DNA from: Chitinophagaceae bacterium
GTDB lineage: Bacteria > Bacteroidota > Bacteroidia > Chitinophagales > Chitinophagaceae
Length of the DNA stretch: 64,000 nucleotides
Assembly: GCA_016719815.1 (NCBI GenBank)
Contig: JADJYK010000018.1
Coordinates: forward strand, 45,435-109,434
Direction: 5' to 3'
Under the pieces are notes generated by a model. That model was given only the letters and a program-made list of their open reading frames with translations. It was not told where the DNA came from and did not search any database. Positions 10,801 to 19,251 of the stretch are shown here, piece by piece; position 1 is the stretch's first letter, and every line of letters starts with the position of its first letter. Made by a program: the position numbers and the translations under genes.

Positions 10801-11963
10801 ATGACTGCGGTACTACGGGGCATAACATGGGGACATAGCCGGGGCATCACCCCGCTGCTGGCCGCATCGCAGCGATACGAAGAACTGCATCCCGGCGTAC
10901 AGGTACAGTGGAAGAAAAGAACATTGCAGGAGTTTGCTGATTTTCCGATTGAAAAACTTACTGAAGAATACGACCTGCTGATTATTGACCATCCCTGGGT
11001 GGGCACTGCTGCCGCTACGGGTTGTGTGCTTCCGTTAGACAAATACTTAGACAAAGAATATTTAGCCAATCAATTGGCAAATTCGGTTGGCGGTTCGCAT
11101 GAAAGCTATAACTATGAGGGCAGCCAGTGGGCACTTGCCATTGATGCGGCTACGCCGGCTGCCAGCTACCGGGCCGACTTGCTGGAGAGGAACGGTGTGG
11201 CTGTGCCGCAAACATGGGAAGAAGTGATTGCACTGGCCACAAAAGGAAAAGTGGCTGTACCGGCCATACCTATTGACCTGCTGATGAATTTTTATAGTTT
11301 CTGCATTGCCCATGGGGCGGTTCCCTTTGCCAATAAGGATGAAGTGGTTGATAAAGAAACAGGAGTTGCGGCCATCCGTACTATGCAGCAGTTGTACTCA
11401 CTGGTGGACAGTCAACTATTTGACTGCAACCCCATTGCTGTGGCCGAACTGATGAGCAGTACCGATGATTACTGGTATTGCCCTTTTGCGTATGGTTACA
11501 GTAATTATTCGAGGGCAGGATTTGCAAAGAACCTGCTTCACTATGCTGATGTTGTTACCGTAAATGGGAAGAAGCTGCGGACAACTATCGGTGGTACGGG
11601 ACTGGCCGTATCGGCATCCTCACAACACCAGGATATAGCAGTTGATTTTGCCGCATGGGTGGTGAGTGAAGACATACAGAAGACAATTTATGTGCAGCAT
11701 GGCGGACAGCCGGGGCATTTGCAGGCATGGCTTTCGCCGGAGGCGAACAGTATTACAAATGGATTTTCAGTCATGTGCTGCCGGTGATGCAGAACGGGTA
11801 CCTCCGGCCGAGATATCATGGCTACCTGTACTTCCAGGACCATGCGGGACTGCCGCTGCAACAATGCCTGCTGGGGAAAGCGGAGCCGGAAGAAGTGCTG
11901 GCGCAGATGAATGTTATTTATAAAAAGAGTTTTGAACTGAATGATATAACTGTTGCGGTATGA
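10801..11963 (+). CDS. Solute-binding-protein-like protein without signal peptide (frameshifted)
   Basis: About 387 aa when repaired and similar to carbohydrate-type extracellular solute-binding proteins (LLAASQRYEELHPGVQVQW, WALAIDAATPAASYRADLLE, IGGTGLAVSASSQHQDIAVD). The N-terminus MTAVLRGITWGHSRGITPL has no signal peptide or lipobox, and no ABC permease or ATPase is nearby, so the protein should stay in the cytosol. The first frame ends at 11787. The end (KWIFSHVLPVMQNGYLRPRY) is in the next frame to 11963, so one base is missing near 11730-11755. It starts 1 bp after the MaoC gene, and its stop overlaps the next start as ATGA. A small-molecule-binding partner of the CoA enzymes is possible; no function is established. 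Confidence 0.75.
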
Positions 11964-13078
11964 TAAACCTGCCATTGAAAGGAATTAAAGTGCTTGAGTT
12001 CAGCCAGTATCTCAGCGGGCCTTCGGCTGCGCTGCGGCTGGCCGATTTGGGAGCCACTGTAATTAAAGTGGAGCGGCCGGGAACAGGTGATGCCGGTAGA
12101 AAATTGGCCATTAAGAACCTGTGGGCTGAGGATGGAAATTCATTACTCTTTCATACCATTAACCGGAACAAGGAGAGCCTTACGGCTGATTTAAAAAATG
12201 CTGACGATAGGCAACGAATAGAAACCCTGTTGGCCGATACGGATGTGCTGATTCATAATTTCAGGCCGGGAGTGATGGAAAAGAACGGACTGGGTTATGA
12301 GGATGTGAGAAAGATTAACAGGCGGATTGTTTATGGTGAGATAAGCGGCTATGGAAAAGAAGGGCCGTGGAAACATAAACCGGGACAGGATTTGCTATTG
12401 CAATCGGTTACCGGTATTCCTTACACAACAGGCAATGGCGATAATGGCCCGGTGCCGTTTGGTATTTCTGTCGGCGATATTTTCGCCGGTCAGCATTTAG
12501 TGCAGGGCATACTGGCCGCACTCATAAGAAGGCAGAAGACGGGAGAAGGGGCTTTGATACAAACCAGTTTGATGGAGTCGCTGCTTGATTTCCAATTTGA
12601 ATTACTCACCACTTATTATGCCACCGGCAAGCAGCCGCAGCGCAGCGTTATTAACAACGGACATTCATTATTAGGTGCTCCTTATGGTTTGTATAAAACA
12701 AAGAATGGTTTTATCGCCCTTGCGATGATGGATATTTACCAACTGGCAGATGCGATAGGTTGTGAAGCCATTAAGCAATTTGGAAAGGAGGAAGGTTTTA
12801 GTAAACGGGATGAGATAAAGAAGATACTGGGTGAATTTTTCCTTCAGCATAATTCTGAAGTGTGGATTGACTATTTGCATGAGCATGGTTTGTGGGCAAT
12901 GGAAGTGCTGGACTGGGAAAAGATGATGCAGCAGCCTTCGTATAAGGTGCTGAAGATGGAGCAGGAGATTACAGCAAACGGAAAGAAAATAATAACCACC
13001 CGCTGCCCGATACGGATTAACGGAGGGATGATAACAAGCAGCAAACCGGCTCCGGCAGTGGGCGAAAATAATTTATAG
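11960..13078 (+). CDS. Class III CoA-transferase (CaiB/BaiF family), first copy
   Basis: Family III CoA-transferase of 372 aa that moves CoA between carboxylic acids in the cytosol. Seen: the N-terminal family motif FSQYLSGPSAALRLADLGA then TVIKVERPGTGD, RNKESLTADLKN, the block LIHNFRPGVMEKNGLGYE, and PGQD with the expected catalytic Asp near residue 144. The start codon overlaps the preceding stop (ATGA), so translation is probably coupled. It is a paralogue of the next gene, with shared blocks throughout. The substrate is unknown; an acid made from a pectic sugar is one guess. Confidence 0.9.
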   Translation: MINLPLKGIKVLEFSQYLSGPSAALRLADLGATVIKVERPGTGDAGRKLAIKNLWAEDGNSLLFHTINRNKESLTADLKNADDRQRIETLLADTDVLIHNFRPGVMEKNGLGYEDVRKINRRIVYGEISGYGKEGPWKHKPGQDLLLQSVTGIPYTTGNGDNGPVPFGISVGDIFAGQHLVQGILAALIRRQKTGEGALIQTSLMESLLDFQFELLTTYYATGKQPQRSVINNGHSLLGAPYGLYKTKNGFIALAMMDIYQLADAIGCEAIKQFGKEEGFSKRDEIKKILGEFFLQHNSEVWIDYLHEHGLWAMEVLDWEKMMQQPSYKVLKMEQEITANGKKIITTRCPIRINGGMITSSKPAPAVGENNL

Positions 13079-13082
13079 GCCA

Positions 13083-14258
13083 ATGAAATTATTGCAGGAC
13101 ATATTAGTGATTGATTTCAGCCAGTTTCTCAGCGGGCCATCAGCATCGTTGCGGCTGGCCGATATGGGTGCGGAAGTGATAAAGGTGGAGAAGCCGGAGA
13201 CAGGTGATATTTGCCGCCAGTTGTATGTAAGTGATGTGGTGATGGATGGAGAGTCCACCATATTTCATGCAATCAACAGAAACAAGGAAAGCTATGCGGC
13301 TGATTTAAAGAATGCTGATGATGCCGTAAGGATAAGGGCATTGATTGAAAAGGCTGATGTGGTGATGCATAATTTCAGACCGGGTGTGATGGAAAGACTG
13401 GGATTTGATTATGAATCGGTGAAGAAGATAAACCCCAAAATTATCTATGCAGAAATAAACGGTTATGGTACTGAAGGTGAATGGAAAGATTTACCTGGCC
13501 AGGATTTATTGTTGCAGGCAGCAAGCGGTTTAACCTGGCTGAGTAATAACAATGAAGAGAATCCTACACCGATGGGTGTAGCGGTGGTGGATATACTTGC
13601 AGGCACACATCTTACGCAGGGCATACTGGCTGCTTTACTTCAAAAAGGGAAAACAGGCGAGGGGGCTTTGATACAGGTAAGCATGTTTGAAAGCATTCTC
13701 GATTTTCAGTTTGAAGTACTCACCTGTCATTACAATGACGGTGGTCAGTTACCTGACAGGAGTGCCATTAATAATGCACATGCTTATGTGGCTGCACCTT
13801 ATGGTTTGTACAAAACAGCAACGTCGTATATCGCACTGGCAATGACTGATATTGTGAGGTTGGGTCAGTTATTAGGCTGTGATGCACTAAAAGGCTATAC
13901 TAATTCTGATGATTGGTTTGATAAGCGGGACGAAATAAAGAAAGCACTGGTTGTACATTTGCTGACCAACAGTGCAGAGCACTGGCTGGGAATATTGGAG
14001 GCGGCAGATATATGGTGTGCCCCAGTTTATGATTATGATGCACTAATCAAACAGGAAGGTTACAGGGTACTGAATATGGAAATAACCACACACACCAGTA
14101 ACGGCCTTAGGGTGAAAACCACCCGGTGCCCGATACGGGTTGATGGAAAAATACTGGTAAGCAGTGCCGGTGCGCCTTACTTAGGAGAACACAATGAGCG
14201 GATAGATGAAAAACATGGTTTAAGCAAAACATTGCAGCCTGCAGTGAAACCAAAATAA
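13083..14258 (+). CDS. Class III CoA-transferase (CaiB/BaiF family), second copy
   Basis: 391 aa and clearly paralogous to the preceding gene. It shares FSQFLSGPSASLRLADMGA, RNKESYAADLKNADD, MHNFRPGVMERLGFDYE and PGQDLLLQAASG, with the expected catalytic Asp near residue 141. The gap to the first copy is 4 bp. Tandem CaiB/BaiF genes can form heteromeric transferases or act on successive substrates. Both copies keep the catalytic Asp, so neither looks like a dead subunit. The amidohydrolase follows after 2 bp. Confidence 0.9.
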   Translation: MKLLQDILVIDFSQFLSGPSASLRLADMGAEVIKVEKPETGDICRQLYVSDVVMDGESTIFHAINRNKESYAADLKNADDAVRIRALIEKADVVMHNFRPGVMERLGFDYESVKKINPKIIYAEINGYGTEGEWKDLPGQDLLLQAASGLTWLSNNNEENPTPMGVAVVDILAGTHLTQGILAALLQKGKTGEGALIQVSMFESILDFQFEVLTCHYNDGGQLPDRSAINNAHAYVAAPYGLYKTATSYIALAMTDIVRLGQLLGCDALKGYTNSDDWFDKRDEIKKALVVHLLTNSAEHWLGILEAADIWCAPVYDYDALIKQEGYRVLNMEITTHTSNGLRVKTTRCPIRVDGKILVSSAGAPYLGEHNERIDEKHGLSKTLQPAVKPK

Positions 14259-14260
14259 CT

Positions 14261-15130
14261 ATGCAGCGTATTATTGATACACATATTCATATCTGGGATT
14301 TCAGCCGTGCCGATTATCCCTGGCTGAAAGGCGATACCTCAATATTGAACCGCACTTATTCAATTAGTGAAATTGAAGAAGAACGAAAAATTGCCGGTGT
14401 AACAGATGGAGTAATGGTACAGGCCAGCTGCAACCTGGACGATACCCGGATGATGCTGGAAGTGGCCAGCCAGAATGAATGGCTGCATGGTGTGGTGTGC
14501 TGGTTGCCGCTGATGGATACAAAAGAAACGGAGAGGCTATTGGAAGAAGAGTTTTTGCTCAATCCTTATTTTGTAGGGATGCGGCATTTAATACACGATG
14601 AGCCGGATACAAAATGGTTGTTGCAGCCTGCTGTTATAGAAAGTTTGAAATTACTGGCAAAGCATAACAAGCCTTATGATGTTGTGGGAGTAAAACCAGA
14701 ACATATTGAAACGGTGCTGAACGTAGCAGAGCTGGTGCCTGATTTACGGATGGTTTTCGACCATCTGAATGCGCCGCCTATACCAGCGAAAGAAAGATTT
14801 GGCAAGTGGGGCGAATTGATGAAAGTGGCAGCACAAAATAAAAACTTCTATGCTAAGTTATCAGGGTTGGGTACGGCAAGTGGAAATTTTGAGGGCCGCA
14901 CTGCCGAAGATATTAAGCCGTATGTGGCATATACTTTGGAGCATTTTGGAGTGGGGCGTTGCTTTTGCGGTGGAGACTGGCCGGTATCGGCATTGGCAAA
15001 CAGTTATTCCCGAATATGGCAGATGACAAAAGAGATAATTGATGAGTTGGTACATAAAGACATTCGTCATAAAGTTTATTTTAATAACGCCAACACATTC
15101 TATAATTTAAATTTAGGTAATCTGAATTAG
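14261..15130 (+). CDS. Amidohydrolase-2 family protein, sugar lactonase-like (COG3618)
   Basis: TIM-barrel amidohydrolase of 289 aa. Characterised relatives hydrolyse aldonolactones such as L-fuconolactone and L-rhamnonolactone. Seen: the metal-binding HxH in DTHIHIWD (His8, His10), then WLKGD, GMRHLIHDEPD, VFDHLNAPPIP with the expected barrel His, and CFCGGDWPVS with the late Asp. It closes the tight run that starts at 10356. Its stop codon TAG forms the first bases of a perfect hairpin. A lactonase in an oxidative sugar-acid pathway is the best reading; the substrate is inferred only from the window context. Confidence 0.82.
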   Translation: MQRIIDTHIHIWDFSRADYPWLKGDTSILNRTYSISEIEEERKIAGVTDGVMVQASCNLDDTRMMLEVASQNEWLHGVVCWLPLMDTKETERLLEEEFLLNPYFVGMRHLIHDEPDTKWLLQPAVIESLKLLAKHNKPYDVVGVKPEHIETVLNVAELVPDLRMVFDHLNAPPIPAKERFGKWGELMKVAAQNKNFYAKLSGLGTASGNFEGRTAEDIKPYVAYTLEHFGVGRCFCGGDWPVSALANSYSRIWQMTKEIIDELVHKDIRHKVYFNNANTFYNLNLGNLN

Positions 15131-15165
15131 CCACGAATGCACTAATTATTAGTGCATTCGTGGCT
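15129..15165. repeat. Perfect 18-bp inverted repeat (CCACGAATGCAC hairpin), copy 1
   Basis: AGCCACGAATGCACTAAT (15129-15146) and its exact reverse complement (15148-15165) are separated by one base. The hairpin begins on the stop codon of the amidohydrolase gene and is followed by CTGTTCTTTT, so it could be a terminator. Related copies lie at 22076-22116 and 28491-28540. In all three cases the right arm is a short distance upstream of a gene. Confidence 0.85.
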
Positions 15166-15198
15166 CTGTTCTTTTGTAAATTTGAAAGTTAAGATAAT

Positions 15199-16235
15199 AT
15201 GTTCCAGCAAAGCATTTATATTATTGGCGCCGGAGGCATTGTAAATGATGCACACCTGCCTGCGTATAAATTGGCTGGATATAATGTACAGGGTATCTTC
15301 GACCTAAATCCTGAAAAAGCCAAATCAACTGCCGAAAAATTTTCGATACCCAATGTGTTTGTTTCCCTGCAGGATATGCTGAATGCGGCAACTGCCGAAA
15401 CGGTGTTTGATGTTGCGGTACCCGGTTCAGCTATCATTTCTGTATTAGCGCAGCTTCCCGATAGTTCGGCAGTACTTATTCAAAAGCCGATGGGCGAAAA
15501 CCTGGAAGAAGCAGAGCAAATACAGGAACTGTGTAAGAAAAAAAATCTCCTGGCCGCTGTAAACTTTCAGTTACGTTATGCACCATATATTTTAGCGGCA
15601 AAAAAACTGATACAGGAAAGGCTGATTGGTGACATTAATGATGTGGAGATAAATGTAAACGTTTATACTCCCTGGCATCTGTGGGATTTTCTTTACACGG
15701 CTCCGCGGCTTGAAATCTTGTATCACAGCATTCATTATATTGACCTGGTAAGAAACCTGTTGGGAAATCCGCAGTCAGTCTATGCGAAGACGACTAAGCA
15801 TCCTTCCATGCCGCAACTGGCATCAGTAAGGAGTAATGTTATTATGGACTATGGTGATATGGTAGCAGCCAGTATTCATACCAATCACTGTCATAATTAT
15901 GGAAGGCCTGAACAACAGTCGTATATAAAGATTGAAGGAAGTAAGGGTGCAGTTAAGATAAGTTTCGGGGCATTGATTGATTATCCCCGTGGGGCTGCCG
16001 ACAGTTGCGAGTATGTGTTGTTGCAGGAAGGCGGTGAGCCGGAGTGGAAAAATTGAAAGTGGAAGGCAGTTGGTTTCCTCATGCCTTTATCGGCAGTATG
16101 GAGCAGGTATTGCTGGCTGCTAATAAACAAATCGGGCAACCTGATAACAGTGTGGATGATTGTATTTATACAATGGCCTGTGTGGAAGCGGCGTATAAAA
16201 GCAGTGAGCAGGGTGGAGTAACCCCTGTCATCTGA
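15199..16235 (+). CDS. Gfo/Idh/MocA family oxidoreductase (frameshifted)
   Basis: NAD(P)-dependent sugar or polyol dehydrogenase-like protein of about 345 aa when repaired. Seen: the Rossmann segment IYIIGAGGIVNDAHLPAYKL, the family motif at LIQKPMGENLEEAEQI (Gln in place of the usual Glu of EKP), and HSIHYIDLVRNLLGNP, which carries the catalytic-type His/Asp. The first frame stops at 16056 (GEPEWKN). Adding one A to the AAAAA run near 16047 gives GEPEWKKLKVEGSWFPHAF and reads to 16235, so the break is most likely an assembly error. Substrate unknown. Confidence 0.85.
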
Positions 16236-16262
16236 AGGCTACTTCGTTAGTAGATTTATCAT

Positions 16263-16345
16263 AACTGCGAAGCAGTTAAATGTTAATAGCTCCGGATGCA
16301 ATCCGGGGTAATATTGAGAAAAGAAATCAACCCTGTCAGGGGTTG
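16263..16345. repeat. REP-like palindrome block, copy 1
   Basis: The 120-bp gap before the next gene holds three short hairpins in a row. They are AACTGCGAAGCAGTT (16263-16277), CCGGATGCAATCCGG (16292-16306) and CAACCCTGTCAGGGGTTG (16328-16345). The second and third also occur in similar order and spacing at 19091-19148, so this is a composite dispersed repeat. Confidence 0.7.
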
Positions 16346-16355
16346 AATAATAAAT

Positions 16356-19004
16356 ATGAACAAATTTGTTATAATAATATTTCTCTTATGTGGTTTTGTT
16401 GCTAATGCACAAGTTGGCTGGGGCGATAGAATAAAAACACCCCGTGAAAAATTTGCCTTACAAAAAATTTGGGATACTGAGAAAGCATTAAAACTGAAAA
16501 GAGGAAATCATGTTTTTTCTTTTGGTTACAAAGATGGTCCCAAAGAAGGCTTCACCATCATAACATCTGATAATAAAACGAGGATAGTGGGCAGCGATGA
16601 AACCGGTTTACTCTACGGCTGTCTCGAATTTGCCGAACAACTCAAAAAACTAAAGGCTTACCCCAAAACATTAAATATTACAGATGCACCCGAGATGGTA
16701 CTCCGTGGGCAATGTATAGGGTTGCAAAAATCAACGTACCTGCCCGGAAGAAATGTGTATGAGTATCCGTATACACCGAAAACATTTCCCTGGTTTTATA
16801 ATAAGCAATTATGGCTGCAGGTTTTGGATTCTATGGTTGATAACCGGATGAATTCTTTGTATCTCTGGAACGGCCATCCCTTTGCATCGCTGGTAAAACT
16901 GAAAGATTATCCGTATGCGGTGGAAGTGGATGATGCCACGTTTAAAAAGAATGAAGAGATGTACCGCTTCCTTACAACTGAGGCAGATAAGCGGGGCATC
17001 TGGGTGATACAGATGTTTTACAATATCATCGTATCAAAACCATTTGCCGAACATCATAAGATAAAAACACAGGAAAGGGAACGGCCTATTGTTCCGGTGA
17101 TTGCTGATTATACCAGGAAAAGTATTTCAGCTTTTGTGGAAAAATATCCCAACGTTGGCTTAATGGTTTGTTTGGGAGAAGCCATGGAAGGAACAGGTAA
17201 TGACGACATTGAGTGGTTTACCAAAACCATTATTCCCGGTGTGCAGGATGGTTTAAAGACATTGGGAAAAACAGAAGAGCCACCAATCGTTTTAAGGGCA
17301 CATGATACAGATGCTCCTGCCGTAATGAAAGCAGCATTACCACTTTATAAAAATTTATATACTGAGGCAAAGTTTAATGGTGAAGCATTAACCTATGCAA
17401 GACCAAGAGGTGAATGGGCGAAATTGCATCAAACATTAAGTAAACTCGGCAGTGTGCAGATTGAGAATGTACACATTCTTGCCAACCTCGAGCCATTTCG
17501 GTACGGTTCCCCGGATTTTATTCAGCAATCTGTAATGGGCATGCATGAAGTGATGGGCGGAAATGGGTTGCATTTATACCCACAGGCTTCTTACTGGGAC
17601 TGGCCTTACAGTGCCGACAGTGTTGCAGGTGGTAAACGATTATTGCAAATAGAAAGAGACTGGATTTGGTACAAAGCCTGGAGCCGATATGCATGGAAAG
17701 CAAAGAGGAACCGGGAGGACGAAATTAATTACTGGGGTCAGTTATTGGCAGATAAATATGGCTGTTCTTTAGACAGAGGCCGCTGGATATTGAAAGCCTA
17801 TGAAGCAAGCGGGGAGATAGCACCCAAGCTTTTACGCCGCTTTGGAATAACTGATGGCAACCGGCAGACATTGACATTAGGAATGCTGATGACTCAGCTT
17901 ATTAATCCATACCGTTATGGGTTGTTTACGTTGCTGTATGATGCAGAAGCACCAGAAGGAGAAATGTTACTCGACTATGCGGATAAACAGGCGAAGGGAT
18001 TGAATCATACCGGGGAGACACCGGTGCAGATAATTATGGAAGTCAGACACCATGCCGATATGGCCATGTCAGTTATTTATGCGGCAAAGCCAACGAAAAA
18101 CAAGAAGGAATTTGAACGGCTGAAAAATGATATACTTTGTTACCATGCAATGGCATGGTTCTACTCTCAAAAAGCCGAAGCCGCTTTAATGACCTTACGG
18201 TATAAATACACAAATGAAATTAAAGACCTTGAAGCAGCCGCAAAAAGTTTAGAAGAGTCTGGGAAAAGTTATAGAAGGTTGACAGGTCTTACTGATTCGT
18301 CTTACTTGTATGCTAACAGCATGCAGACTTCTCAACGTAAAATACCGATGCGTGGGGTAGATGGCACTTACAAGCATTGGAAAGAAATGCTGCCGGTTTT
18401 TGAGAAAGAGCTCAGCCAATTTAAGTATAAAATTGATTCATTAAAGAATAATGTCGGGAAGACTATGAATGCCGTTAAGCCATTTAGTAATGCTGATGTG
18501 CAGACTGCAATGAGTTTTGTTATTCCCGGCAGTGGCAATTCTATTTTTCCGGATACCACCATTGTTATAAAGAGTATTGCCGATGAACTGAAGAATTTGA
18601 AGGCCGTTTCCGTTCCATTTAAGCAAATGCTGAACAAAGCCACGGAAATTACTTTTACAACCGACAAGTCAGTAAAAATCCTGGTAGGTTATTTTAAAAA
18701 GCAACGTAGTGCTTTTACAACAGATACGGTTTTTTTGAAAGCTCCCGAATTGGAAACCAATGCCAGCGCCGATGATTACGGACAGGCTGAAATAAAAATT
18801 TCCAATGCCATCGCCATTGAAGGCATGCCGCCGGTAAATATTCATTCGTATAGCTTAAAAGCCGGAACGAATACACTCAAACTGGAAAAAGGGGGGGTTT
18901 GTTTGATTTTGGGTTTTGTAGATGGTGACACTGTGGTGCCGATATATGATGCAGGGTTGATGAGTGATTTACGAAATAAGAGTCTGGATTGGTTGTTTGA
19001 ATAA
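16356..19004 (+). CDS. Large secreted glycosidase-like protein with GH20b/GH67-type N-domain
   Basis: 882 aa, intact, with a signal peptide MNKFVIIIFLLCGFVANAQ. Residues about 25-110 resemble the small alpha/beta domain that precedes catalytic barrels in alpha-glucuronidases and GH20 enzymes (IVGSDETGLLYGCLEFAEQL). A TIM-barrel-like region follows: MVLRGQCIGLQ, DNRMNSLYLWNGHPFASLV, YPNVGLMVCLGEAMEGTGND and GLHLYPQASYWDWPYSAD. Then come a helical region and a beta-rich tail. The Glu in CLGEAMEG is an obvious catalytic candidate. I do not recognise a numbered CAZy family with confidence. It lies between the oxidoreductase and GH95 genes. A role on uronic-acid-bearing pectin chains is plausible but unproven. 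Confidence 0.6.
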   Translation: MNKFVIIIFLLCGFVANAQVGWGDRIKTPREKFALQKIWDTEKALKLKRGNHVFSFGYKDGPKEGFTIITSDNKTRIVGSDETGLLYGCLEFAEQLKKLKAYPKTLNITDAPEMVLRGQCIGLQKSTYLPGRNVYEYPYTPKTFPWFYNKQLWLQVLDSMVDNRMNSLYLWNGHPFASLVKLKDYPYAVEVDDATFKKNEEMYRFLTTEADKRGIWVIQMFYNIIVSKPFAEHHKIKTQERERPIVPVIADYTRKSISAFVEKYPNVGLMVCLGEAMEGTGNDDIEWFTKTIIPGVQDGLKTLGKTEEPPIVLRAHDTDAPAVMKAALPLYKNLYTEAKFNGEALTYARPRGEWAKLHQTLSKLGSVQIENVHILANLEPFRYGSPDFIQQSVMGMHEVMGGNGLHLYPQASYWDWPYSADSVAGGKRLLQIERDWIWYKAWSRYAWKAKRNREDEINYWGQLLADKYGCSLDRGRWILKAYEASGEIAPKLLRRFGITDGNRQTLTLGMLMTQLINPYRYGLFTLLYDAEAPEGEMLLDYADKQAKGLNHTGETPVQIIMEVRHHADMAMSVIYAAKPTKNKKEFERLKNDILCYHAMAWFYSQKAEAALMTLRYKYTNEIKDLEAAAKSLEESGKSYRRLTGLTDSSYLYANSMQTSQRKIPMRGVDGTYKHWKEMLPVFEKELSQFKYKIDSLKNNVGKTMNAVKPFSNADVQTAMSFVIPGSGNSIFPDTTIVIKSIADELKNLKAVSVPFKQMLNKATEITFTTDKSVKILVGYFKKQRSAFTTDTVFLKAPELETNASADDYGQAEIKISNAIAIEGMPPVNIHSYSLKAGTNTLKLEKGGVCLILGFVDGDTVVPIYDAGLMSDLRNKSLDWLFE

Positions 19005-19014
19005 GAATAGGAAC

Positions 19015-19050
19015 GCTGATGACGCAGATTAGACGGATATACGCTGAATA
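19015..19050. repeat. Dispersed repeat of the GACGCAGATT...GACGGATA type
   Basis: GGAACGCTGATGACGCAGAT followed by TAGACGGATATACGCTG directly after the previous stop has the look of a common Bacteroidota intergenic repeat (alternating acgc/gacgga units). A weak relative may lie at 63165-63205. Confidence 0.35.
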
Positions 19051-19090
19051 GTAATTTGAGAATAGCCTCGTAGGGGCGAAATATAAATAG

Positions 19091-19148
19091 CTCCGGGTGC
19101 AAACCGGAGTAAGAAATGAAGTTAACGTAGCAGAACCCCGAAGGGTTC
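19091..19148. repeat. REP-like palindrome block, copy 2
   Basis: CTCCGG...CCGGAG (19091-19109) and GAACCCCGAAGGGTTC (19133-19148) sit in the same order as the hairpins at 16292-16345. Flanks are also shared (AATAGCTCCGG and AAGAAAT). The block lies in the 247-bp gap before the GH95 gene. Confidence 0.65.
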
Positions 19149-19205
19149 AATGTGAAAATGCATAGGTATATATTAAATATAGAGTCGTCGCATATGCCCA
19201 TCTGT

Positions 19206-19250
19206 GTTACTGCAGTACAAGTGTGCGACGCAACAAAAGCCGATAGTAGT
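19206..19250 (+). repeat. Dispersed repeat R1 (core GTACAAGTGTGCGACGCAAC), copy A
   Basis: Carries GTACAAGTGTGCGACGCAAC followed by GCCGATAGTAGTA and ends at the GH95 start codon. The same core is present near 45643, and reversed near 53315 and 59300. More divergent copies are at 22137-22205 and 53067-53153. Confidence 0.75.
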
Positions 19251-19251
19251 A

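Noticed and set aside
10458..11069. Antisense frame opposite the MaoC and SBP-like genes
   Set aside because: Both + strand products are clear family members; shadow frame.
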